Positions 7,791-16,100 of a DNA stretch of 32,307 bases are shown in pieces. The notes below the pieces were generated by a model that saw only the letters and a list, made by a program, of their open reading frames with translations, searched no databases and was not told where the DNA came from. The stretch is taken from positions 2,474,690 to 2,506,996 of the forward strand of contig CP070760.1 of NCBI GenBank assembly GCA_020348965.1, read 5' to 3'. This DNA comes from Candidatus Heimdallarchaeota archaeon (GTDB lineage Archaea > Asgardarchaeota > Heimdallarchaeia > Hodarchaeales > Hodarchaeaceae). Position 1 is the first letter of the stretch; the number at the start of each line of letters is the position of its first letter. The translations under genes were made by a program, and so were the position numbers.

Positions 7791-7870
7791 GGTCATATTT
7801 TATATTTTTCAGGCGTTTCTGGAATGCCCAACCAGAATCCGAATATATATTATTTCGAGAGCTCTTGTTT

Positions 7871-10339
7871 TTAATTAGGCCTTAAATAAAATAACTTTAG
7901 CAATTTTTGAGCTTCTGTAGGTGTTAATCTGCAATCTGACTCAGGATAAAAAAATATTTTTTTAATTTGATCTGGAATTAATGTAAAACAATTTTCACTG
8001 AATGTTCCTTGTATGTCAGAGAAATCCAAGGCGACGAAGAACGCTGGCTTGTCTGTTATTATTCTAATTAAAAACCTGGATGATGATGTGGTGTCAATCT
8101 CGAAAGTGATATTCGCTGGTTGAAGTTTACTTTGCTTTGGTTGAGTAAAAAAGAAGGTGTTTTCGATAATTAGAGAGGATACTTTGGCTGAAAGATACAA
8201 AAAACCGTTTTCTCTATTGAATGGAATGTCTTTTTCAACGTTAAACGTTTTAAGATGAATCGCACCTTCAGAATTTAGCTTTATGGAGAGCTGTTGATTA
8301 TCCAAAATTTGGCCTGAAAAATCTATGAAATATAACTCTAATATACCTTCCCAGGATTCAATTGTATCATTTATTCCCCAAATCTCTACAGTGGAATAAT
8401 TATCCTTACTAAACGCTACTATATGAATTGGTTGATAGAATTTCTTTGCAGCATAGTGAAGAAGCTTCCATTTTCCTGTGTATTCAATAGAAGACCAAGA
8501 CGCTACAGGCCACAGATCGTTGAGCTGCCAATAGAGAACACCCATACATGTCGGGCGTTTACTTCTCCAATACTCGACAGCTGTTTTTATTGCATATACC
8601 TGATTTACTTGACTTAGGTAAAGAAATTCTTCAAACTGGCCAGGTTTTTTAAAATAATGTTCAATTGTTTTAGTAATAATTTCATTGCCATTAATGTTTT
8701 TTTGATGATGTTCCATTACTGCAGAAGTTACATCCCATTGGTCTTTTGAAGCATAAGTTTTCACTGTTTCAAGGGAAGGAAAAGACTGGAAACCAAATTC
8801 AGAACAAAATCGAGGCGTTACCTCATAATAAGCTTCAAAAGGTTTCCCCTCATGCCATACACTCCAATAATGCATGTCACCTTTAGAATCGTCATGCCAA
8901 TTATCCGAGTAATCATCCTCTCCAGCACAAGGTGAGCTTGGCCACCATTTCCGATCAGGATCCAATCTTTTAACGACGTTAGAAATTGTTTTATTGAGTT
9001 TAATATAATCGTTAAGATAACGTTCCCTATTTAGCATAGAAACGGCAAACCAGTTAAGTGCACCAACATTTTCATTATCCCCACACCAGATTGCAATGCA
9101 TGGATGATCCTTTAAACGTTTAACTTGATGACTAATCTCTTTTTCGACACTGGTTAAGAATTTACGGTCAGCAGGGTATAGGCTACAGGCAAACATGAAA
9201 TCCTGCCAAATAAGTATCCCTTTCTCGTCGCATAATTTGTAAAATAATTCTAGTTCATATTGCCCTCCCCCCCACACTCGAATCATATTCATATTTGCAT
9301 CAATTGCATCAGATAATAGTTTTTCATAACGATCAGGAGATTGAAGAGAAGGTAGTGCATCTATTGGAATCCAATTCGCCCCTTTACAAAAAATATCCCT
9401 TCCATTTACACGAAAAATCATACTTCTACCGATATCATCATCTTCTGTAACTACTTCAAGTTGACGGAATCCTATTTGTTTTGATAACGTATCATCAGGA
9501 GTTGTTACAGTTAAATCGTAAAGATGCTGTTTTCCATATCCAGAAGGCCACCATAACTCTGGATTTTCAATGAGTAAATTAATAATTACTTTATTCTTCC
9601 CCTCTTTTAAAATAATTTTAGTAGATTCAAATATATCTAGCTCCCTCATCTCCACTCTAATTTTTGATTCAGTTTGTATAGGAGATTGCATTTCAATAGT
9701 TACAGTTATTTTCCAATTGTTTTCTTGGTCTTCTAATTTCATGTTGGTGTATACGTAGTCTATACGCCCTTTACTATGAGCTCCAATGTAAATTCTACCG
9801 TAAATTCCAGTAACCATGATGCAAGGACCCCAATCCCAACCTGAATGACACTGAACTTTTCGTACTAGATTTCGATGCTCTGAATAGACAGGTCTAAGAG
9901 TGTGAGGTATTTCGTAAGGAAGGTTCTTAGCGCGTTCCTTTGCAATCTTCTCTGCAGAGGCAAAAAAAATCTTTATTTCATTTTCACCCTCGATAAGAAA
10001 CTTGGTTATATCACATCTAGTTCTAATAAACATATTATCAGAACTTTCAATGGCAATATTATTGATTTTTATATCTATAATTGTATCTAAACTGTCAATA
10101 TGTAAGAAAATTTCTTTCTCAGATAAAATATCTTTGCCAACGTTGAATGATCGCGAGAAAATCCAATCTTCTTTACCTACCCATTGCACATCAAGTTCAT
10201 TCAATCCTTCATATGGATGGGGAATTATCTCTGCTTCTAATAGAGCTGTATAGTTGTCACCAGGAATTCTGATCGGGATAGTCTTATTAGTGCCTTTTTG
10301 AGTACAGTTCCAAATTCCCGATAGATCAATCAGTTTCAT
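7871..10339 (-). CDS. Beta-mannosidase, glycoside hydrolase family 2
   Basis: This 822-residue protein has the full GH2 layout: an N-terminal jelly-roll sugar-binding domain (about 1-190), an immunoglobulin-like domain (about 190-300), a TIM barrel (about 300-640) and C-terminal beta domains. Barrel landmarks are RVWGGG (354-359), the acid/base Glu in GDNEN (E423) and the nucleophile in SEFGF (E514), placed as in beta-mannosidases rather than beta-galactosidases (DWGP at 169-172 also fits). There is no signal peptide, so it should act in the cytoplasm on imported manno-oligosaccharides or glycan stubs, releasing mannose. It is a single gene, convergent with the cyclase gene and divergent from the PqqD-like gene. 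A TATA-like sequence lies about 55 nt upstream (10393-10402). Another GH2 specificity is possible. Confidence 0.92.
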   Translation of the reverse strand: MKLIDLSGIWNCTQKGTNKTIPIRIPGDNYTALLEAEIIPHPYEGLNELDVQWVGKEDWIFSRSFNVGKDILSEKEIFLHIDSLDTIIDIKINNIAIESSDNMFIRTRCDITKFLIEGENEIKIFFASAEKIAKERAKNLPYEIPHTLRPVYSEHRNLVRKVQCHSGWDWGPCIMVTGIYGRIYIGAHSKGRIDYVYTNMKLEDQENNWKITVTIEMQSPIQTESKIRVEMRELDIFESTKIILKEGKNKVIINLLIENPELWWPSGYGKQHLYDLTVTTPDDTLSKQIGFRQLEVVTEDDDIGRSMIFRVNGRDIFCKGANWIPIDALPSLQSPDRYEKLLSDAIDANMNMIRVWGGGQYELELFYKLCDEKGILIWQDFMFACSLYPADRKFLTSVEKEISHQVKRLKDHPCIAIWCGDNENVGALNWFAVSMLNRERYLNDYIKLNKTISNVVKRLDPDRKWWPSSPCAGEDDYSDNWHDDSKGDMHYWSVWHEGKPFEAYYEVTPRFCSEFGFQSFPSLETVKTYASKDQWDVTSAVMEHHQKNINGNEIITKTIEHYFKKPGQFEEFLYLSQVNQVYAIKTAVEYWRSKRPTCMGVLYWQLNDLWPVASWSSIEYTGKWKLLHYAAKKFYQPIHIVAFSKDNYSTVEIWGINDTIESWEGILELYFIDFSGQILDNQQLSIKLNSEGAIHLKTFNVEKDIPFNRENGFLYLSAKVSSLIIENTFFFTQPKQSKLQPANITFEIDTTSSSRFLIRIITDKPAFFVALDFSDIQGTFSENCFTLIPDQIKKIFFYPESDCRLTPTEAQKLLKLFYLRPN

Positions 10340-10477
10340 GTTAGTATCAGCTACTCCAAGAGAGGTTAAAGTGATTTCTCTAAATCTCCTAAAACATATA
10401 ACATACTAAATATTCATATCATTATCTAAATAAAATTATTCTTAGAAATATAATACTAAAAGGACTTCAGAAATTAA

Positions 10478-10493
10478 TTAACGAGTTCGTTAA
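10478..10493. promoter_or_regulatory. Inverted repeat TTAACGA-GT-TCGTTAA in a divergent promoter
   Basis: Perfect seven-base arms around two bases lie between the divergent beta-mannosidase and PqqD-like genes, about 40 bp upstream of the latter's TATA box. It shares the TTCGTTA core with the palindrome at 4755-4767. It is an operator candidate; the regulator is unknown. Confidence 0.4.
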
Positions 10494-10531
10494 CCATTAT
10501 CAATGTGTTGTCTGAATTGGAATTGAAGTTC

Positions 10532-10539
10532 TTATATAT
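10532..10539 (+). promoter_or_regulatory. TATA box giving a near-leaderless PqqD-like mRNA
   Basis: TTATATAT is centred about 27 nt before the ATG at 10563, the spacing expected if transcription starts at or next to the start codon. Confidence 0.55.
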
Positions 10540-10562
10540 GCTCATCTTGGAAGAAAAACAGA

Positions 10563-11039
10563 ATGAAAAGGTTTACAAGGCAAAAAGGTAAACAAAAACT
10601 TCAAAATAATGACCCAAAAACCCTTGTAGTCTCAAAGGGTGAATTTTTGAAATTAAGGCCTATTATCAACCCCAATGTATATCAAAAAAAGAAGACCGAT
10701 GGAGATCTCCTATTAGAACTTGATATACGCGAATTGAAGAGGAAGTCTCTCCTCAGAAGAATGTTCCCTAGCCCTGATACGAAAAAGATCCTTCTCGATA
10801 AGCTAGGAATGGAAGTTTTCCTTTTATGTGATGGAGAACATAAAGTGAAAGATATTATCAAGATCTTCCAAGAAAAATATCGATTAACTCCAACTGAGAC
10901 TGAACTCTCGGTTCAAAAATATCTAATGAGTCTTACTGAGCGGCATCTTGTAGGATTTCTGATACCTGAGAAAATTACAGCAAAAATGAAAATAACAACA
11001 AAAGAAACCATTGATAAAGTTATTCTTGATACAGATTGA
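10563..11039 (+). CDS. PqqD-like domain protein
   Basis: The 158-residue protein has a basic N-terminus (about 1-30) and then a PqqD-type winged-helix-like fold: LRPIINPNVY (31-40), LGMEVFLLCDGEHKVKDI (81-98, the hallmark 'cDG...v.dI' segment) and LMSLTERHLVGFL (121-133). PqqD proteins bind precursor peptides and present them to radical SAM enzymes. No radical SAM/SPASM protein or Cys-rich precursor peptide is seen nearby, so here it may act alone or with a partner elsewhere. Stand-alone PqqD-like proteins of this type are common in archaea and their role is open. The gene appears nearly leaderless from its own TATA box, and its 3' end faces the 312-residue unknown at 12-nt distance. Confidence 0.75.
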   Translation: MKRFTRQKGKQKLQNNDPKTLVVSKGEFLKLRPIINPNVYQKKKTDGDLLLELDIRELKRKSLLRRMFPSPDTKKILLDKLGMEVFLLCDGEHKVKDIIKIFQEKYRLTPTETELSVQKYLMSLTERHLVGFLIPEKITAKMKITTKETIDKVILDTD

Positions 11040-11050
11040 GAATCTTAATC

Positions 11051-11989
11051 TCAATTGCCCCCAATTGCTAGTTTCGTCATTTTTTCAATTATATCACGTG
11101 TTTTTGCTAAAGGTGATCTTTTCATTGAGTAGATAATGCAATAAATATCATTCTTATCAGGATTTGACCAGAGATAGGTTTCATGATATTTTCTGGCAAA
11201 TTTCAAGGAGAATTTTCTCTCTTCTAGTTGGACACACTTCCAAGTAATCGTTTTTTTCTTATAAATTAACTTCGTGAATTCTTCAGGGTTATAATTTGAT
11301 GGAATCCCTGGAAGGTTTTTTTTGTAAAATTTTTGAAACCAGGAGGGTATTTTATCATCACTAGTGATTTTTTGATTAGCCAGTCCGATACGATATGCTA
11401 AAAAATCCAGATCATCGTTACCTAGATGGAGAAAAGTCAATCCAATAAGAAAATTTTTCTTTTTAAGCCTCATCCTAAGATAAGGAGTATGTATTTGGAG
11501 ATTGGGAGCAGACCAAATAGAGAAAGTACTTTCAGGATGACAATTGATGAGTGAAATGATCTCCATTATTCCAGATTTTTCTGTTGATTTTTTTACTTTT
11601 TCAAACTGAGCAGTACAAATGACAAGTCTTTGAGTGGACTGACAGTTCCAAGCAACAATGTAACCTTGTAGTCCTTCTTTTTCTAAATCCCAATATATAT
11701 ACCGGGCGTCATGGCCACTGATCTTCTTAGGGCCTTCATTTTTTATTCCGATCTTTTTATGTGACTTTTTTAATGATTTAAAATAATCTTCAATGACTTT
11801 ATTGATGTCTGGAGGCTTCTTTTCAATTTTTGCATAACTGATCTCCAATTTTTTTTCTTTTGAATCACGAAAACCAAAATAACCAGTTTCTTTCTTTTGC
11901 CTCTTTCGACTTTCTTTTTCAAAAATCATGTGCCAATCTATTGGTACTTGAATTAAGATATGTTGCCAACCAAATGTTTGGGTTTTCAT
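11051..11989 (-). CDS. Unknown 312-residue cytoplasmic protein
   Basis: I do not recognise this protein with certainty. It has no signal peptide or membrane segment and is Lys-rich. The opening FGWQHILIQVPIDWHMI, then KKLEISYAKIEKKPPD (about 46-61) and later RLVICTAQFEK resemble the strand-and-turn order of PsbP/DcrB-like alpha/beta folds ('W..i.iP..W'). The second half (about 158-312) may repeat the same plan, with C-terminal CIIYSMKRSPLAKTRDIIEK echoing the first half. This fold call is inference. It is convergent with the PqqD-like gene (11-bp gap) and divergent from the dehydrogenase, sharing one TATA element with it. Confidence 0.72.
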   Translation of the reverse strand: MKTQTFGWQHILIQVPIDWHMIFEKESRKRQKKETGYFGFRDSKEKKLEISYAKIEKKPPDINKVIEDYFKSLKKSHKKIGIKNEGPKKISGHDARYIYWDLEKEGLQGYIVAWNCQSTQRLVICTAQFEKVKKSTEKSGIMEIISLINCHPESTFSIWSAPNLQIHTPYLRMRLKKKNFLIGLTFLHLGNDDLDFLAYRIGLANQKITSDDKIPSWFQKFYKKNLPGIPSNYNPEEFTKLIYKKKTITWKCVQLEERKFSLKFARKYHETYLWSNPDKNDIYCIIYSMKRSPLAKTRDIIEKMTKLAIGGN

Positions 11990-12016
11990 CTTAGGTCAAT
12001 TAAGAAAATTGAAAGC

Positions 12017-12026
12017 ATTTATAATT
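12017..12026. promoter_or_regulatory. Shared bidirectional TATA element
   Basis: The sequence ATTTATAATT reads as TTTATAA on the plus strand and TTATAAAT on the minus strand. It is centred about 32 nt from the minus-strand ATG at 11989 and about 40 nt from the plus-strand TTG at 12061, so it could serve both divergent genes in this 71-bp spacer. Confidence 0.4.
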
Positions 12027-12060
12027 CTTGTCTTGAAAATCATGACGAGGTAAGTGAAAA

Positions 12061-13116
12061 TTGCGAATGAAGGTTGCTTCGTTCAATAGTCCATACAATA
12101 TAGAAATACGGGAAGTTAAAGTCCCCACTTTTGGAATGAATGATTTATTAGTTAAGGTGGCCTATTCTGGAATATGTGGTACGGATCTACATATTTTTGA
12201 AGGGAAAAATCCCTTTGTTTCTTTCCCAATAATCCCTGGACATGAATTCGCCGGTGTAATTAAATCATTCGGGTCTAAAGTTGATGATTTCTCCATTAAT
12301 GAAAAGGTAGCTATTAATCCTAATCTCTCTTGTAAGGATCAGGGATATGCTGTTCAGGATTTCTGTTATTATTGTAAGAAGAATCGGCCTCATTTTTGTC
12401 TAAACTGGCAAGCTATAGGTGTAACAAGAAACGGTGGATTTGCGGAATATGTTGTCTGTCCTAACACAGCTGCTTTCCGCGTTCCACAAGAGGTTTCCAT
12501 AAAAGAGGCAGCTTTAATGGAGCCAATTGCTTGTTGCCTTCATGGATTAAAACGATTAAATATTATCTCTGAACACACAGTACTCCTAATAGGTGCAGGG
12601 CCTATTGGTTTATTAATGATTCTCTTAATAAAATCTATGTTCAAGTCTAGAATCATAGTGAGTGAGACAGACAACCACCGTAGAAATCTAGCTACAAATT
12701 TGGGGGCCGACCTAATAGTTAATCCAGATGTTGAGAATTTGGGAGAAATAGTAAAAAACGAGACGGATGGACACGGTGTTGATGCCTCAATAGAAGCTGT
12801 TGGTTCTCCTATTACTGCATTGGAAGCTATTTCCCTCTTAAATAAGGGAGGTAAGTCATTAATCTTCGGTGTTGCTGAACCTGAGGATGTAATCAGTTTA
12901 AATCTCTTCAAATTATACAGTAATGAAACCTCAATATTCGGAAGTTTTACTAATCCTCATGAAAATAATGAATCTCTCGAAATTCTAAGAAAGAAACTAA
13001 TTCCAACTTCTTCTCTTGTTTCACACGAATTAACGATTGGTGAGGTGGGACAAGGACTAATGTTAATGAAAGACGAGGGTTCGAACATAAATAAAATTTT
13101 AATAAAATTTGAATAA
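12061..13116 (+). CDS. Zinc-dependent medium-chain dehydrogenase (sorbitol/threonine dehydrogenase-like)
   Basis: The 351-residue enzyme has the medium-chain dehydrogenase layout. The GroES-like catalytic domain holds Zn ligands C39, H61 and E62 (CGTDLH, PGHEFAG) and E154. The Rossmann domain has GAGPIG at 178-183. The acidic E202 at the end of its second strand favours NAD(H) over NADP(H). It probably oxidises a polyol, sugar or alcohol. The structural zinc loop is odd: C102, C105 and C113 keep the usual spacing, but the first Cys (C91) lies eleven residues before C102 instead of three. The TTG at 12061 has GAGGT nine bases upstream and was preferred; an ATG two codons later (12067) is possible. 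It is a lone gene between the 312-residue unknown and the ABC module. Confidence 0.9.
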   Translation: MRMKVASFNSPYNIEIREVKVPTFGMNDLLVKVAYSGICGTDLHIFEGKNPFVSFPIIPGHEFAGVIKSFGSKVDDFSINEKVAINPNLSCKDQGYAVQDFCYYCKKNRPHFCLNWQAIGVTRNGGFAEYVVCPNTAAFRVPQEVSIKEAALMEPIACCLHGLKRLNIISEHTVLLIGAGPIGLLMILLIKSMFKSRIIVSETDNHRRNLATNLGADLIVNPDVENLGEIVKNETDGHGVDASIEAVGSPITALEAISLLNKGGKSLIFGVAEPEDVISLNLFKLYSNETSIFGSFTNPHENNESLEILRKKLIPTSSLVSHELTIGEVGQGLMLMKDEGSNINKILIKFE

Positions 13117-13160
13117 TTAATTAAATCAATTGAAAAAACATTTGTGTTCAAATTACTAGA

Positions 13161-13170
13161 ATTATAAAAA
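13161..13170 (+). promoter_or_regulatory. TATA box for the ABC module
   Basis: ATTATAAAAA lies about 75 nt upstream of the ATG at 13240, predicting a leader of about 45 nt. It is the only candidate promoter seen before the tightly packed 13240-15710 genes. Confidence 0.45.
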
Positions 13171-13239
13171 GAAAAATATCCTAAGTAATTGATCCTGAAA
13201 TCTTAGGAACCAGCTTTACTCATTAATGAAGGCTAAATC

Positions 13240-13629
13240 ATGTCTCAACAGGAAATTCAATGCCCTTGTGGGCAATATATTGAAGATTATAGCAAATATT
13301 TACTCCTCCACTTAAAAAAGGAAATGGGAGAGATTGATATCCTTTGTCCAAATGAATTTTGTTATCTCAGAGAACTTGGATTCTTGAAGTTTGGAATTGA
13401 CGAGTCAGGAGAGATTGATTTTGATATTGGAAGATTTTACGCCCCTTATTCGACTTGGAATGCAACAAGAATCACGGAAGAATCCACTGTTAAAATACTC
13501 AAACAACACCTTATCGATATTACCGAGAAGCTCGTTGATTGGGATAAAGTGAAAAAGGGCTTTATTCCAAAAGAAAAAGAAGAGGAAAAAAGGGAAAAGG
13601 AGAACTCTGAGACGGAGGTTTCTACTTGA
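13240..13629 (+). CDS. Small Cys-containing protein, possible zinc ribbon, unknown
   Basis: I do not recognise this 129-residue soluble protein. It opens with IQCPCG (C8, C10) and has a second Cys pair in ILCPNEFC (C36, C41), with H24 between them, so it may bind one zinc. The middle (about 50-80) is acidic and aromatic, and the last 25 residues are a charged Lys/Glu tail. It ends inside the first codon of the FtsX-type permease gene (shared TTGA), so the two are translationally coupled. A role in the ABC module, for example as a regulator or assembly factor, is inferred only from this overlap. A weak SD (GAAGG) precedes the ATG. Confidence 0.78.
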   Translation: MSQQEIQCPCGQYIEDYSKYLLLHLKKEMGEIDILCPNEFCYLRELGFLKFGIDESGEIDFDIGRFYAPYSTWNATRITEESTVKILKQHLIDITEKLVDWDKVKKGFIPKEKEEEKREKENSETEVST

Positions 13630-14228
13630 GTCTTGATTTACCCGACCCCCATTTTTCCCTTGGGGAAGTAATCTATCTTTCTTTTGCTAATATTAGACGA
13701 AGATTCCTAAGATCTGTTATAACTGCCTTGGGGATTATCTTGGGTATAACATTTATGGCAGCCCTGTTAACTAATTCTCTTATATTGGGATTAATGCAAG
13801 CAGAAACGGGTGTAGAGGCCTACCAGTTCTGGTTAGTAGGAATATCATTGGTTGTCTGTTTCGGTGGTATCACAAATTCAATGCTAATGGCGGTGAATGA
13901 GAGGGTCAAAGAAATTGGAGTTTATAAATGTATAGGCGGCTTAGACAGTCATATTATACGGTTATTTATCGTGGAGGCGTTATTTTTAGGTGCACTGGGA
14001 GGTACAATTGGAGCAATAATTGGTATGGGTATCGGTATTTTAATTAATCTGAATCGGTTCCCGATAGAGGATTTGACCACTCAAATAGCATCTAGTTCAT
14101 TTACTTTCGTCTTGATGTTTGGACTCTGCCTTTTCATATCCCTTGTTCTCACTGCTCTTGCAACATTCATCCCTGCGAGAAGAGCAGCGAACATGTCTCC
14201 TGCAGAAGCCTTAAGATATGAAAATTGA
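13626..14228 (+). CDS. Short FtsX-type ABC transporter permease lacking the extracellular domain
   Basis: The 200-residue protein has the four helices of the FtsX/MacB permease core at about 31-55, 68-90, 113-140 and 160-183. It has the conserved post-helix-2 motif NERVKEIGVYKCIGG (91-105) and the ending PARRAANMSPAEALR (183-197). Typical MacB/LolC-type permeases carry a domain of about 200 residues between helices 1 and 2; here only about a dozen residues are present. The start is a TTG with GGAGGT seven bases upstream, overlapping the previous stop. It should form the membrane part of an ABC transporter with the two ATPases that follow, acting mechanically on lipids or proteins rather than as a classical importer. 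The sequence reads cleanly through the deletion, so I take it as a natural short form. Confidence 0.9.
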   Translation: MSLDLPDPHFSLGEVIYLSFANIRRRFLRSVITALGIILGITFMAALLTNSLILGLMQAETGVEAYQFWLVGISLVVCFGGITNSMLMAVNERVKEIGVYKCIGGLDSHIIRLFIVEALFLGALGGTIGAIIGMGIGILINLNRFPIEDLTTQIASSSFTFVLMFGLCLFISLVLTALATFIPARRAANMSPAEALRYEN

Positions 14229-14245
14229 AGGAGTTGAGAAGAGAT

Positions 14246-14968
14246 ATGAGTCTTGAGGAATATGTTGTCGAAATAGCAGATGTGTATAAAGAATATAAAA
14301 TGGGAAAAGTCACAATCCCCGCACTACAAGGAATTTCATTTAAGATCTATCGGGAGGAATATGTGTCAATAATGGGCCCTTCAGGGAGCGGTAAGAGTAC
14401 ATTGTTTAATGTAATAGGAGGCCTGGATACTGTTACTAGCGGAGAAATCTATATAGATCAAGTAGATATCGCTGAACTTGATGCTTATGAATTGGCTTGG
14501 TTACGGAATCGGAAAATTGGGTATATCTTTCAGACATTTAATTTGTTGTTAGCTTTTACAGCACAAGAAAATGTTGAAACTCCAATGGTATTCGCGGGAA
14601 GGCCAAGAGAAGAAAGAAGAAAAAGGTCGAGAGAAATTCTAGAATTAGTAGGACTTGGAGATCGGTTAAAAAACAAACCTGGTCAGTTATCAGGAGGGCA
14701 ACAACAGCGTGTTGCCATTGCTAGGGCTTTGGCAAACGATCCAGCGATTGTCCTGGCAGACGAACCAACTGCAAACTTGGATTTAGTTACTGGTTTAGAA
14801 ATAATTGAACTCTTAAGGAAATTGAATGAGGAACAAGGGACGACAATCATCACTGCAACCCATGATCTGAAAATGATTAACATTAGTGACAGGATTATTT
14901 GGGTTCGTGATGGTCGTGTGGATCGGATAGAAGATCGTACTGACGTGCAAGTTAGTGCGATCTCTTGA
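14246..14968 (+). CDS. ABC transporter ATPase, LolD/MacB type (first copy)
   Basis: The protein is a complete nucleotide-binding domain. From the ATG at 14246 it has Walker A GPSGSGKST (44-52), the Q-loop IFQTFN, signature LSGGQQ (148-153), Walker B IVLADE (168-173) and the H-loop histidine H206. The family is the LolD/FtsE/MacB type that drives FtsX-type permeases. The open frame begins at a TTG (14225) overlapping the permease stop, but AAGGAG at 14228-14233 lies upstream of the ATG at 14246, which also starts just before the conserved domain. The ATPase follows the permease directly, and a second, similar ATPase follows 13 nt later, suggesting a heterodimeric ATPase pair or two alternative partners. 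Confidence 0.94.
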   Translation: MSLEEYVVEIADVYKEYKMGKVTIPALQGISFKIYREEYVSIMGPSGSGKSTLFNVIGGLDTVTSGEIYIDQVDIAELDAYELAWLRNRKIGYIFQTFNLLLAFTAQENVETPMVFAGRPREERRKRSREILELVGLGDRLKNKPGQLSGGQQQRVAIARALANDPAIVLADEPTANLDLVTGLEIIELLRKLNEEQGTTIITATHDLKMINISDRIIWVRDGRVDRIEDRTDVQVSAIS

Positions 14969-14981
14969 AATGGTGATAAGA

Positions 14982-15710
14982 ATGTTAGAAGAGATTACCA
15001 TTAGAATGGATGATGTTTGGAAAACTTATATGATGGGTACAGAAGAAGTCAAAGCACTCCAAGGAGTTTCTCTTGATATTCCTAGAGGGGAATTTCATGT
15101 GATTATGGGTCCTTCTGGGTCAGGTAAGACAACTTTTCTGAATATGGTTGGCGCTCTTGACATTCCTACTTCAGGAGAAGTTTACTTTGAAGGTGTCCCT
15201 CTTTCTAGTCTTAACAAAAAACAATTGGCCTCACTCCGTTCTTATCGAATTGGCTTTATTTTTCAAACGTTCAATCTTGTTCCGGTAATTACTGCTCTTG
15301 AAAATGTGTCATTACCGTTAGTATTTCAAAAATATCCGCGCGAAGAGCGAAGGAGAAGAGCTGAAGAGATCTTAAAGAGAGTTGGATTAGGTGATCGAAT
15401 GCACCACACACCTGATGAGCTTTCAGGAGGACAACAACAACGAGTTGCTATTGCTCGCGCTTTAGCAGGTGAGCCAAGTCTAATTCTTGCTGATGAACCA
15501 ACAGGAAACTTGGATTTGAAAACAGGGTTTCAGATCGTAGAATTATTGCGTGAATTGAGCCAAGAAACTGGTGTAACGGTGATTAATTCCACGCATGACC
15601 TTAAATTGATTGATATAGCAGATAGAATTTCTTGGTTAAGGGACGGCGAGATAACTCGAACTCAAAAAAAGTTAGATGTAGCTATAAATGCTAATGATGT
15701 AAGTATCTAA
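14982..15710 (+). CDS. ABC transporter ATPase, LolD/MacB type (second copy)
   Basis: This is a complete second nucleotide-binding domain: Walker [10 protein letters not shown] (43-51), Q-loop FIFQTFN, signature LSGGQQ (147-152), Walker B LILADE (167-172) and H205. It is close enough to the preceding ATPase to be a tandem paralogue, with nearly identical core motifs but a different C-terminal tail. The ATG at 14982 was chosen because GGTGAT, complementary to the 16S 3' end, sits four bases upstream; the open frame extends back to a GTG at 14955 that overlaps the previous gene. It works in the cytoplasm, with the short permease or with another FtsX-type protein such as the one encoded at 21019. 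Confidence 0.94.
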   Translation: MLEEITIRMDDVWKTYMMGTEEVKALQGVSLDIPRGEFHVIMGPSGSGKTTFLNMVGALDIPTSGEVYFEGVPLSSLNKKQLASLRSYRIGFIFQTFNLVPVITALENVSLPLVFQKYPREERRRRAEEILKRVGLGDRMHHTPDELSGGQQQRVAIARALAGEPSLILADEPTGNLDLKTGFQIVELLRELSQETGVTVINSTHDLKLIDIADRISWLRDGEITRTQKKLDVAINANDVSI

Positions 15711-15732
15711 AAATCAAAACAATTTTAAAATA

Positions 15733-15740
15733 CTTAAAAG
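15733..15740 (+). promoter_or_regulatory. Possible TATA box before the 2-TM gene
   Basis: CTTAAAAG, preceded by TTTAAAATA (15724-15732), lies about 46 nt before the ATG at 15783. It would allow transcription independent of the ABC genes. Confidence 0.3.
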
Positions 15741-15782
15741 GAAATTTTTTAAACTGAGTATTATTAGTTAGAGGCCTGAAAA

Positions 15783-16010
15783 ATGGAAACCACTGATATA
15801 ATTGCATCGATATTGGTTGGACTTGCATTAGTTATGGCAATCCTCAGCACAATCATAAGAACGGCTCTCAATGATTTTTTTGAGGATATGGGAGTAGGTA
15901 TGGTAGTATATTGGCTACCTGGAGACATCTTACTATTTTTAATAGAGGCTGGTCTTTTTATTCTTGTAATAGCAACAGCTATTTATGGACAAAGAATCTC
16001 AAGAACCTAA
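15783..16010 (+). CDS. Small 2-TM membrane protein, unknown
   Basis: I do not recognise this 75-residue protein. It has two membrane helices, at about 8-27 and 47-68, joined by a loop with an acidic patch (NDFFEDMG), and it ends in a basic tail (GQRISRT). GAGG lies eight bases upstream of the ATG. It follows the second ATPase by 72 nt on the same strand and could be an accessory subunit of the ABC module, since the main permease is unusually small. This is inference from position. Downstream it faces the convergent 804-residue gene. Confidence 0.65.
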   Translation: METTDIIASILVGLALVMAILSTIIRTALNDFFEDMGVGMVVYWLPGDILLFLIEAGLFILVIATAIYGQRISRT

Positions 16011-16100
16011 GATCTCCTTTTTACTGTCATAAAACTTTTTCACGTCTTATAGTGGAGAAATAACTATATTTTAAGAAGTTTCTAATGCTGAACACTAACT

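Noticed and set aside
13626-14228. Permease as a pseudogene with an internal deletion
   Set aside because: The frame is clean, the start has a strong SD, the coupling to neighbours is intact and all four helices are present.
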